Shown: in pieces, positions 28,501-58,670 of the stretch
Numbering within the stretch: the stretch's first letter is position 1
How the letters are laid out: each line of letters starts with the position of its first letter
Assembly (NCBI RefSeq): GCF_040954835.1
Contig: NC_090697.1
Coordinates: 14,748,001 to 14,812,000, forward strand
DNA length: 64,000 nucleotides
From: Lepisosteus oculatus
Lineage: Eukaryota > Chordata > Actinopteri > Semionotiformes > Lepisosteidae
Direction: 5' to 3'
The notes under the pieces: generated by a model
Database searches by the model: none
Told to the model about the DNA's origin: nothing
The model's input: the letters and a program-made list of their open reading frames with translations, nothing else
Translations under genes and position numbers: made by a program

Positions 28501-29667
28501 GGTTTCCACTTTGGCACCAGAAGTATGTTTTAAGGTTTGCAAACAAACACTGCTGTAGTCAGAATTTTTTTATATTAAGACATTATATGTGCCTTCAATT
28601 ATTTTAATTAATATAGTCAAAGAACACTGGACTTTTAAAATACCTTCAATCAACAGAATTTCAGATTACTTTTGGAAATTGTATTACTCTTGCTGAGTAA
28701 ATAAAAATATAAAAACACGCAGCCTGTGCTTTTTTGTATCACTACATAAAAACATATCGAATCAGAAACATATGATAGGAATAGGTGAAAAATGTTCTTC
28801 AGATAAGCCTGTAAATGCATATTAATTCTGTGGAGTAAAACATAGTGAAACTAAGAAAGACAACTCCAGATAGGTTTGCTAAATTGGTTTCCAATTTTTA
28901 ATTATTGTGATGTGCCCAGTTTCAGTTTATAAGTGGAAGACTCTGAACTGTCTTAGTTAAGACAGCTCAACCGTTTTATACTCACCTTGTTTGAATGTTT
29001 CTTCTAACTTTTTGTGTTTTGTAAACATGTTCGATAGATAAAGTTTGGTTATTAGTAAATTCAAATTTTCGTATTTTCCCATTTTAGTGAAAGTGTTGTT
29101 TCTTTGTACTGCTTCTTATAATTTCTGAATACCTGTGGGTAACGGCCATAGTCTTCCACAGCACAGCAAGGAATGTGAAGAAATGCAAATGGAGATGTAT
29201 TGATATTGAAATAGTTTTTCTCATCACTACCTTACTTTTTCGGTAGCTTTTTTTACTTATAACTTGATCATGTGTTTATCTTATATACTATACATTTTAA
29301 GATAGTATAAATGCCTCAAATAGTTTGTTCTACTTAAGTGATGATTTGTTTTTTGACTTTTTTAAATAGTGTAGTATAGTGTAGAAATATATGTATGGTA
29401 TGGAAAAAAGCGTAAAGGATCCGATCATTTAAATTATTTAACTTAATTAAAATTAAATTGGTTTATGTAAAATACTTTCTGCCAATTTCCCAAAGAGCAG
29501 TGTGCAAATTGAGATACAAAATATGATGCCCAGCACTGATGTTTTAACTCATCCATTAATATATTCATGTATTATAATGTATAATGTCCATTAATGTAGA
29601 CTTTGCAACAGTTAACATAAACAGAAGCTATAGATGAAAAGTAATTTAACCGTGTCGTATTTAAAAC

Positions 29668-30700
29668 ATGTCCTGTCCCTGGAGGGGCCGCGGGCCAGGC
29701 CTCCACCCTCCCGCTTGCCCTGCGCTCGTTGCCGAGGACGCAGGATATTCGGAACACCTGGCCGTGGTGAGAAGTCACAAAGTATTGGGTACTCGGGGTT
29801 ATTTAACCTCTGCTTAGCTTCTGGGCAATCTGGCTTTGAGTTACCCCCGAACTACCACCCGATGTTTCCCAGTGGAGTCCTCCCTGTTTCCCTCCCTGCC
29901 TGCCTGGACTTTTCCCAGTTGTTTCTCTGTTTCCTGACCCGCCCGGACTCTGGCTAGGAAACCAGAACTTTCCAGAACTGATCCAGTTCGCTGATGGAGG
30001 CAGTGAGGCTGAGGTACCGCACCAGATCCGGTCTCCTGTGGGTCCAGAGCACGAGCGAATCCGCTTGGCCTGGTTGTTGGCGTAGTCCCAGTTGACTGTC
30101 TTGGAGATGAGCGTCCCGCCTGGCTCCAGGTACGGCCCCTTCAGCCTTGCCTGGCACTCTGGATTACAGCACAGCTCCCGGCCCTGGTGCTTCTCCCCGT
30201 CCTCGCCCTGGTTCTGATCCTGGTTCTGGGCGTGCTGTTCAGGTTCAGCCAGGTCCAGGGCACGGTTTCTGTAACCCGTCCTGACAGCACACTCCTGGTT
30301 TGGTCTCTTTGTCTTGGTCTCAGTATCCTGCACTGATCCATGCCAGATCCAGTCCAGGGTGCGCCTTTGGTAAATCCTCTTAGCCCAGTTCCTGGCACAT
30401 TCCCAGTAGACCGCCCCTACGACCTGTGTCCTGTCCTGCCCAGTACCAAATGCAGATCCTCCAGCCCTATGTCCTGAACTGCACTCCAGGCACGTGTCCT
30501 GCCAGCCTGCTCACTTCCCGATGGAACCTGCCACAGCCTACTAGCGCCATTGCCTATTCTGTGTCCCGATCTTTCCCTGGGGCTCTGCTTTGGATGCGGT
30601 CCTCTGTAGGCACACGACTCGGTCTGGCCCAGGGCAAGTCTTCTCTAGTCGGTGCTGACAGCACACGTTATGGCATGGTCTGCGATTTGTACTCTGCATT
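29668..30700 (-). other. GC-rich island with long open frame, unidentified
   Basis: A sharp GC-rich block stands out from AT-rich flanks. On the minus strand one frame is open from 30510 to the stop at 29803 (235 codons) and has no ATG. Its translation is rich in Q, N, E, R and W. It holds two related segments about 300 bases apart: one reads VYWECARNWAKRIYQRRTLD then WIWHGS, the other VNWDYANNQAKRIRS, ending DRIWCGTS. On the plus strand GCTGACAGCACAC-type words recur, and CCTGACCCGCCCGGACTC resembles pyrimidine-rich LTR-element ends. I do not recognise the family. A degraded retroelement or satellite-like expansion is likeliest; a host gene is unlikely. Confidence 0.35.
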
Positions 30701-30804
30701 GTTTCCATTTGAACTGTGTTGTATTCATGTTACGCCGAGTATATATTTGCACCAATGTCTTCAGAACCTATAATTTCTAAATTCTGATTTGTACAAAGTT
30801 ACAG

Positions 30805-31380
30805 ACGTTGTAACAGAACTTACAAACAAGAGGAGACTATCTGGCCAGTCTACCCTGTTTAACTATAAAAACTCCTAACATTTTGCTTGCCATTTTACCG
30901 CTTTCCCACATTGTCTAAATGTAAATGATGTGTCAACAGAAACACAATCATTGTCACGAACAGAGCTTTTATCTCCGTTTTTCCCATTTTGTATTTATAG
31001 TCTATTTTTGCTACCTGCATGCAGTTTATATTAAATGTTACCTTCCAGGTGTTGGACCACTCTGGAATTTTATCTTTTATTAACTTCATTTGCTGCACCT
31101 ACAGGGTTTACTAAACTTTAGCTAGATTACTAACTATATTAGAACATAGATTGATTATATAAATTAGGAAGAGCAGCAGTCCAAGTACAGATCCTTGTGA
31201 TGATCTGCTAATAACATCACCTCAATTTGTGCATTCACCCTCATCTGTACACACTTTCTATTAACCAGTTCTCAATCCAAACACATATCGTGTTGCAGGG
31301 TGATTTGGCTGCTGGCTAATTTAGTTATAATAATTCCATGATCTTACATAATGGAAGTTAGGCTTTTTGGTATGTATTTA
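30805..31380 (+). repeat. 'AAGAGGAGGCC' family repeat copy
   Basis: It opens CTTACAAACAAGAGGAGACTATCTGG and contains TATAAATTAGGAAGAGCAGCAG, CACCCTCATCTG and TAACCAGTTCTCAATCC, which also occur in a shorter copy at 47860-48060. No coding frame. Confidence 0.5.
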
Positions 31381-32289
31381 CTTGGTTCTTTTTTGTGACC
31401 CTTCTTTCATGGATGAGCACTACCTTCTCTAGTCTATGGGAACAAAATGAAAATTCAACCAAAAGACATTGATTGCTGTAAGAATATATGGAACTAATGT
31501 CGTTTCATGATTCATCACCTTGATGTTCCTAATGTTATATTGCCCTCTGGTGGCTTTAGTTAAGAGCACATGCAGAAAAGCTATATTCTTCAGGCTCTAT
31601 TTGCATTTGAGAAGGCACTTGTTTTAGTCAGATCTGTCTGGGTACTGTTCATGCTTTTAATGAAAGACATTTTCAGATGGAAAAAAACAGAATGTAGCCA
31701 GTTTAAATTTCAAGAAATGACCAAACTGGATATGTATGCAGTTTTATACATATCCTGGAACACACAGAGGTTAATTCCACTTTGAAAAGAAAGAAAAAAA
31801 ACACATTTTGGTGTGGGGTATGAGGGAATAGGAGGCAAACAAATAGGTAAGAGAAACAAAAAATGAGAAAAGAAGTAAGGGAAAGTGAAAAAGATTTAAA
31901 AGAAATCAATTTACATTATATGATTTGATGTCTACATCCCTCTGTCTTCAGTGAGATGTAAATATACAATTTGTTTTGTTATTTCTCTCATATCTCTCTA
32001 ATGCTGCACATATTCTCCACATTTTCAAGACTGGTCGTCTTGAATGTTTAATTTTAAGATAGGCTTGGTCGTCTATCCAAGTTTAATTTGGATAATTCAA
32101 GTGCTCCTCTCCATGGTATCCACCTGAACTTTGCTCTTTGAGACAAACTGAACGGTGACTGGAGTGCTTATTAAACAATCTTGGCTTAGTGGTTCACACT
32201 CAGGCTGATAATGAACTATAGTCTAAAGAGCTGCTCTAGCTTCTGCCAGATCCTCCTATATCTCAGACACAATCAGCTCAAGACTAGGA

Positions 32290-33830
32290 AATCATAAAGT
32301 GCTCTTCTCTGTTATGAACAAGCTCACTAGACGCCCTGACAACTCTGCTCTCGCTTCCACCCCTGACCTCTGTCTTAAATTTGTGCAACAATTTCAATCC
32401 AAGATTGGTGCTACAAATCTACAATTACCCAAATCAAGCCTTAGCTTCGTACTGGATTTGGACAACTATTTGAGCCGTGGCTTTTTCGGTGACATTCCCG
32501 CCGTACCAGATATTTCTGAAGTTATCTTAGTTAATTCAGATCAAATTACAAAAAGTATTAACAACTTCTTGTTGCCTAGATCCCATCCTCATCTCTTTAC
32601 TGAAGCTTGCCTGCCAGCCTGTTAATTGTCAACGTCATTCACAGTTTCCTTTCCTTGGGTTGTGTGGTTTCGACCATTTTTAAAACTGCATCACTCCTAT
32701 ACTAAAATTGAATTGGATTCTGATATAATGATGACCCATATCTAATTTACCATTTCTTTCTAAGGTTTTAGAACATCAGTTACAGGCTCGAAATGATAGT
32801 TAATAATCTGTTCTAACCCTTTCTGTCCGGTTTGTGCTCTAATCATAGCACTGAAACTGCTTTGTCAGTATTGGGATTGATTTGTTATTGCGTCTGACTC
32901 TGGGGCTCTAAGTATCCTTATGCTCATTGCTCTTAGTGTGGATTTTAATACAGTAGATCATTCAGTGTTGATTAATGGCATGCAAACATTCTATCAATGG
33001 TACTGTCTTTAATTGGTTCTGCTCTTATCTGACAGGCAGCATTTTGTTTTCCTTGGTTCCCATAAATCCCTCAGGGCCCCAGTCTATCACTGTGTGCCAC
33101 AGGGTTCAGTCTTGGGCCCTTTGCTTTTTTATTATTCACATACTTTCTCTTGGTCTTGGTCAGGACCCGAGGTCCTGACTCCCTGTGGTCATTAAAAATG
33201 CCAGGGCGTTTCTCGAAAAGAGTAGGGGTGTAACCCCGGAGTCCTGGCCAAATTTCCCTTTGGCCCTTACCAATCATGGCCTCCTAATAATCCCCATCTC
33301 TGAATTGGCTTCATTACTCTGTTCTCCTCCCCACTGAGAACTGATGTGTGGTGAGTGTTCTGGTGCACTGTAGCTGCCGTCGCGTCATCCAGCTGGGGCT
33401 GGAGGGGAGTCCCCATTAGCTGTAAAGTGCTTTGAGTGGAGTGTCCAGAAAAGCGCTAAATAAGTGTAAGCAATTATTATAATATGCAAACATGGTCTTT
33501 AGTTTCATTGTTACGCAGATGATACTAGGATTTTTATAAAAAAGTTTCCCCTCTCTGTCAGTTATCTCTCATTTGTGTGACATCAAGCTCTTGTTGACAT
33601 TAAATACCCTGAAGCTAAATGGCGACAAGACAGAAATTATATGGGTGGGCAGGAACTGTTAGGTGGAAAAGCTGGAGTTTCACAGTAATGGATGGCTTTT
33701 CCATGTAGGAGTCAGCTGTTGTCAGGAATCTGGGAGTCACAGTTGATTCTCTCCTGTCTTTTAAGATCCATGTAAAAAAATTGATTAACCTTCCATTTTT
33801 TAGGAATTGTTTCCCAGATGTAAAACACTT
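32290..33830 (+). mobile_element. Degenerate L2/CR1-like LINE, interrupted by a SINE
   Basis: The upstream frame reads KVLFSVMNKLTRRPDNSALA (32299 on), a typical linker before the reverse transcriptase. Broken frames then give FNTVDHSVLIN-like, NGTVFNWFCSYLTG and VPQGSVLGPLLF motifs (to about 33140). After the insert at 33165-33480 the LINE resumes with a FHCYADDTR-like catalytic motif (about 33505-33530) and LKLNGDKTEIIWVG. Many stops and frameshifts show it is dead. Confidence 0.75.
33165..33480 (+). mobile_element. 5'-truncated 5S-SINE inserted in the LINE
   Basis: It is nearly identical to the 3' half of the SINE at 14161-14760, from GTCCTGACTCCCTGTGGTC through TCTCGAAAAGAGTAGGGG to GCGCTAAATAAGTGTAAGC and a short ATTATTA tail. 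The 5S-like head is missing. It splits the LINE between the PQGSVLGPLL and YADD motifs, so it is younger than the LINE. Confidence 0.8.
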
Positions 33831-34661
33831 TAGCCACTAGTTGTCACTACTCATTCTCTTTACCTTATCTTAGACTTCTGCTCTCTTCCTTATTTAACTC
33901 CCTTTACCAGCAGAAGGCACAGCCAAAACTTTTTATTTTTCCTTCTTTTTCAGCATGGAATTATCATCTGTGTATTCCTCTGCATTTCACATACTTAAGA
34001 AGCTTGCCACTTCATCTTCACATACAAATTACTTGCCTATGTAGTCTTGTGGCTGGACAATCAGTCATAAGAAAACTAAATTTGGGGTGGAAGGAAACCT
34101 GCTACAATGTTGTTGGTTATTTGTTACTGATGTTTAAACCAAAACTAAACCTTCAACAAAACAGAAAATTCAATATGTAGTTTTATTTAAAGTTGTATCT
34201 AATTTTCTTTTGTATATCTTTTTAAAGTTAATTTTACATTTGTAGTGAAAGCTAAACTGTTGCATCAGCAAGAAAAGCAATAAGTAAAAATGACAATCTA
34301 TTTTTTGTAGCTGTGAGTTATGCCTCATGTTTGGCATTAGAGCTGGGTATTACCATTTTATCACTGATGTGGAAGTTTCAAAACTGGATAAAAACAGGAA
34401 GGCTGGAGAACAAGAAAAATAGGTTAAGGATCAGTAAATTTTAATTAGAAATACAGGTAAGTAATTCAAAGCAATAAAGTACAGCACACACGTGTCACCA
34501 GACCAACTGTGTCAACAGCCACATGCTGGTTACAACAGTGACAAACTCCTAAAAGTGTTCATGTTAAATCATTTTCAAACATAAAATTAAATACCATTTT
34601 TTTCTAAAATTATACATATGATTATTTTCCCTATTCATGTATTTACATTTTTATATTAAAC

Positions 34662-53361
<18,700 letters not shown>

Positions 53362-54398
53362 CTTGTTACGGAGTGGACAAGGTGAAGAATAAATGAACCC
53401 ATTAAACGAACAGCTGCTTATTTGGCTGCGAGCAGGTATAGTCAAGCTACCCATCAGTAATAATGACAAGGTCAGTTCAGCTATTCTGTTTTAACTGCAG
53501 TGTCATTTATCAAGGCGATCTCTGTAATTAGGCAACACTTTTAACCAAGCATAAAATATAATTTAACAAACAGAAACCCCTTTTTGAATAGCTAGGATGG
53601 CTGGGCCGCTGTGGAACCCTGTTATCGGCTTCCATTCTCCTATCTCGCATTCCTGTGGAGTGCTAATGTCTCCAGCGCACAGTTCCCTATCACTGCATCT
53701 CTTGCTTCTAAATCTTCATTAAGAAGGGAAATGAAGCTTAAAACGATGGGCAAGAAAATGTGCAAAAGCAGCTGCCGTTACTGAAACAGAACATAAAAAG
53801 TCAATGTAACTGTAAATTTTGTACCTTTATTGTATTTTGGAATGCCATGAACAAAACAAAAAAGTCCATAAATAATACATTTAGTGCTTTTAGCTTACAT
53901 TTTATGTTTCTACACATATACTGCATTTTTATATACAGAAATACATCATAAAATGTACCCTGACATTTCTTATGCAGCAAGTCAGAGCATCTATCAGTTA
54001 AAAAATCTTCCATTCTGTAAGAAAAAGATAAAACCTCCAGATGAAATGGATATCTCTGATAGAGATCTAAAATGTATCCTGAACAGACTTCACTGAACCT
54101 AACTGAAATTATTTTACAAATGTCCTATTTGAAGATGTACAACTTTAACTACCCTGGGTTTGACGATAAGTAATGGGCAAATAACAAACACATGGGCCGA
54201 GATTTCTATATTTTGAAATGACTTGTGAAAAGAATACACATATTACAGACAAAAACCCTAATGTTTTGCTGCCAATGATCACTTTCGAACATAAAAAATA
54301 TTATACTAGAAAACATATCCTTAAATCTTTCACTAAGGAGCATCAAAAGTATGTGGAACTCAGCTTGATCAGAGTGGATGTAAAGACAGCTTACTGTA

Positions 54399-54647
54399 AG
54401 ATAAGGTCACTTTATTGGTCATATACAATTAGGGATTTGTCTTTTCACATACCCCAACTTGCTCTCCATGAGACACACAGACAGGGAGAGAGAAGCCTGG
54501 GGTCAGAGCGCAGGGTCAGCCATTTATACGGCGCCCCTGGAGCAGTTGGGGTTAAAGGCCTTGCTCAGGGGCCCAACAGAGTAGGATTCCTCTGCCAGCT
54601 GTGGGATACGAACCGGCAACCTTCCAGCCACAGAGCCACCGGCCCTG
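54399..54647 (-). mobile_element. tRNA-derived SINE with 7-bp target duplication
   Basis: On the minus strand the head (right end) has a box A-like GTGGCTCTGTGG and box B GGTTCGTATCC. The body follows through the GGCCCCTGAGCAAGG and GGGGCGCC blocks to a tail GACCAATAAAGTGACCTTAT. The direct repeat TACTGTA flanks it at 54392-54398 and 54648-54654. The copy looks complete. A truncated copy is at 23183-23375. Confidence 0.75.
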
Positions 54648-57399
54648 TACTGTATATGTAAACAATACTATTTTATAAGGAAGCTACATAGTCTAATGGG
54701 AAAGATGAAATTTATGCTCCTAGGAGGCTCCTGTTTAAAAAACAAATTTCCTAGTCCATGTTCCCTCTCCTTTAGATAAGATATGAAACTAAGATAATGG
54801 TGTAAATTACTCCACAACAGCAGTGAATGCTGCATAGATCACCCACACATCCTTACAAACAGCTTTGGATAAAAGAATAAACAAAAAATATTATTTTCTT
54901 TTCTATTCAGAGAAATAATGTCAGTCTTTTACAGAAGGTCTCTATATTTCCTATGGAACAGAGGTTTAACCCTTACCATTTCCTATTTTCTATTTTTAGA
55001 AACTGACATTTATTTTGATAAACAACAAAAGAAAATTGAAGTGGAGTTATGAAACAGAAAAGGCTGAGTTTTTTTAGATTATGACACAAGTACTTCTGAA
55101 TCAAGTCCTCTGACTGGTTTAGTTTTAGACATGGTACACAACAGGGCTACAGTAATGCTTCAAACTGGTTTCTTACCCAAATTGACAGGTGAAATATGAA
55201 ATATGATAATGTAGTGGTCTGTAGGAAGCCTCTTTAGGCCTTGCTAGCCAAGATGCTTGTTATTCCTTGTATTGGGAATTATAAAAAAATGCATCTCTCT
55301 CATTCACTCTATAAGTAAACTTGGCAAAAACTAAAATACAAACCACTAATGAGCAGCCAGTTTTAACTGACGTACAGGTAGTAACAAAGTTAAGCTGGTG
55401 AAATTCTTCACTTAATGTACCTCAACTGCACCCTGCCGCATACTGGATGAAGCAAGGCTGAAATTAATAATTTTCAATGACAAGAAACATTTGTCTCTCA
55501 AGCATTACAATAGCAAGACCTTGAAAATGAAAATAACCTAAAGCTTTCTATAGGAATGTCCCAATAGCTAGAGATTTGACATATTTCTATAATGTATATC
55601 AGCTATAGGTTATTTTGATAAGGGGGAACATCCATTTTTTCAATATATAAATCTTCTCAGTGTTATGTGGCATAGAGGTATAGTCAATGCCCACATCTTA
55701 AGCAACACATTTCTACCAGTAGATCTTATGACAGAGATGTTGTGTTTACCACAATGAGAATATCATAAATGTTTAAACCTGTTATCAAACCATTTTCATT
55801 GATATCTAGAAAGGTCAGAGCCAAGATGTTTGGATCCTTCAGGCTCAATTTGTGAAGTGACATCTCAGCTAGTCACACCAGAGCTGTGGATGTCATTCAT
55901 TTTCTGAATGGAATCGCTTACAGGCTCTTAAGGGTAAGCCAAGACTTACCTTTGATATTTGAATCTTGTTCTACACTTAACACCAAGTACAGGGACTAAG
56001 CTATGTTGTAGTATCTCACAGAGGAAGCTACACCCTGAACACACCAAGAAAGAAAACAGAAATAAAGTATTGCAATGATGTGCAAATAGCAGGCTTTTTC
56101 TCTTCTCCAAATGATATGTCTGGCTCATCGGGATTTCGTTACTTTACAGCAGAGAACAATGTAAAGACGCATCAAATTTCCATTTTAGTGGGCAGTAGTA
56201 GTGTACACTCAAAATGATGTCTTTCCTTGGGTTACATAAGACTAAATTTTAAATAAATTCAACTTTACATGAAAACATCCCATGGACCCCATAGGACCAT
56301 TTCTGAGTTATACTACATAATTAAAGAGCAAACAGTGCAGTACATTCCTTCTGCAGATGAATAGTGTGGAGCAAAAAAAATACGGTCTACACCAGGGCTC
56401 TGTTTTACACTTCAGCCTTACTCTGTTGTAATGCACACGTGCTAATCTCTGCGTATCATTTTGTACTTTTTCACTGGAAATTGTAAAACATTGTAATCAT
56501 AACAGGGAAGCACCCAAGTGATTTAATTATTTGGTGTTTTAATAACTGAACAGTCTCTCCAATGTTTAATTTACTGTAATGTATGCTATATTTAGTGTTT
56601 AATTATTCTAATTATACGGATTTAAAACTTTCTTTCATTCGTTGTTGTTTCACTTCTCTCCATTTATATAATCGGGGGATGTTTTTTTCTCTCTCTCCCT
56701 CATCAACTGCTAGCTGCTGCTGCATTCTCTCCCTGAGTCTCTACCCCCCTCTGTGATCGGCGCACACACACCTGTTGACCATTATTGGACAATATACCCT
56801 GGTGAGACTGTCTCTCCTTTCTCACTCGTTGCCACTGGTGCTGAAATTACGGGAGGATCTTTGCAATATCATAAGTGGTAATTACTGTATACAGTATGTA
56901 TGCATCACAGTGGCTAAGAAAGGGTTTGTTTTGACTTACGTAAAATTCATGGTATGGAAAAACATGCACAACCTGGGTTGTTGTAATTTGAGGAAACACT
57001 GTAAATGGTATCTGAAGCTTTGGTTGGATTTAATATAACAATAAATATACAGGTTAGGTAGTTATTTTTAAAATCTCAGATGGAAAAATACAGGTGTCGA
57101 GAAAATTAGTATGACTGACAACAAATGTCCTCCATAATTTCCTTTAGAAAACAGAGAAAGTTTAAAGACAGCTAAAGTGAGTTGGCCCCAAAACGTAAAT
57201 GCAATAAGGTACAGCTCACTGCTAACTGATTTTATTAAATTCTTGCGACTAAACTAAATCGAGAACATTCAGACAACACAATCATAAAAGCTGGAGTGTA
57301 CATATGTAAACGATTAACAACCTAGTAAATATGATATATTAAAACTTTATATATAAAGTATGTTGTTATTATGCCTGTTTCAGGAAACATGATCTGGAC

Positions 57400-58260
57400 C
57401 CAGTTCTGTAGTCCGGCTTCTGGCAAAAGTAAATGGATAAGGCATTTGCGGGCTCAATTTTTTTTAGATAGAGATTCAGTTCTTAAACAGCCTTTAAGGC
57501 TGTTAATGACTTGATGATTCAGCCACTCCAGAATTTGATATAATCAATCATAGCATGCTGCTGGACAACACAAACCATCATCATAGGGATTACAGGAACT
57601 TCACTTCATTTAAATGTTTCTATTAAGCTACCAGGGCTCAGTTCTAAAATCTTTATGGCTTTAAATTTGACCACTTACTCAGGGTGTTCTCCATGGTTCT
57701 GCACTGGCATCTTTGCTGTTTATATTTTTCATAACGCCACCTGGTCAGATTATTAACCACTGAGGACTAGGAATTCATTTCTATGCTGATGACACTTTTA
57801 GTTTCTGTACTTTCTGCAGTTTTTAGGTCTGTGCAAGATATGGATGCAAGAGAACATTGTTATGATAAACCATGGCAAAAATCAAGTTTTTCACTAGAAA
57901 CACCAATGTTAGTTTTGATCCTCTGCTGCCATTTGAAGCATACATAATGAGTTCTCCTGTTCACGTATTAGACACTGAATGATCTAGCTCCAGGTTATCA
58001 TAAAGCCATATTGTCCCATATACAGTACATCTAAGAGCTTTCTGTATAGTCAAATTCTTAATCTGAGATTTGATTATTTTGGGAATCTTTTACTGCTGGA
58101 GATCAGGATTTAAAGATGGGTATCAGTTTTTTCATTCAGTACCACAGCTGTGGAATACATCACAAAATAGTACTGCCTATATTTTGCCAAAACAGCTTAA
58201 ATTTACAGTTATTCAATCAAATAGAAATTTTACTGAAGAAACAAGAGTGATGTTCCTCAC
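57400..58260 (+). mobile_element. Degenerate L2-like LINE reverse transcriptase
   Basis: Broken frames carry FDIINHSMLLD-like, FKWFLSYLPG-like, GVLHGSALASLLF and FYADDTFSFC motifs, the last being the catalytic YADD box (about 57780-57800). Further on are LNDLAPGYHKAIL and GYQFFHSVPQLWNTSQNS, which match the C-terminal end of fish L2 elements. It has many stops and is not functional. Confidence 0.75.
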
Positions 58261-58439
58261 TCAAGGATACATTAGTTATGTCCCCATCTGGGATTTGAAC
58301 CACACATGTCCAGTCCACAGCACTAGCCATTACTGTACTTTGCTACACTTTTTTTGTGTATATGATTCTAACATATACTCCATTACAAGCATAGTGCAGA
58401 AGGGCACAAAAGCCACTCCTAATGGAGCAGAAATATGAG

Positions 58440-58670
58440 TTTCGTCCTCCTGAGAACTACCAGGAATAGAACTCTGGCAGGAACAATTATTCAGATCCAT
58501 CCTGCATATCTTTGGGAGGCAAGAGGAAACCAGAGTAACCAAAGAAACTCATGTAAACACAAACAGGACATGCAAAATCTAAAAAGAAAATAGACCAAGG
58601 CCATGATCAAACTTGGGTCTCTGAAGCTGTGAGGCACTAGTGCCAATCAGCAGGCTATTAATACACTACT
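58440..58670 (-). mobile_element. Degraded reverse copy of the 36480 SINE-like repeat
   Basis: In reverse complement it resembles the 36480-36715 repeat: the plus-strand words CATATCTTTGGGAGGCAAG, GAGGAAACCAGAGTAACC, AACACAAACAGGACATGC and GATCAAACTTGGGTCTCTG correspond to its conserved blocks. Heavily mutated. Confidence 0.5.

Larger units (their letters stand above)
28710..34650. other. Intergenic region between convergent ADI1 and TRAPPC12
   Basis: Repeat-rich stretch with no host gene supported. 28710-29650 is AT-rich with nothing recognised. Then come the GC-rich island at 29668-30700, the repeat at 30805-31380 and the LINE/SINE nest at 32290-33830. 33830-34650 shows nothing I can name. 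Confidence 0.5.

Noticed and set aside
54218-54661. 147-codon plus-strand frame
   Set aside because: The second half is antisense tRNA-SINE and the first half is AT-rich with no recognised domain.
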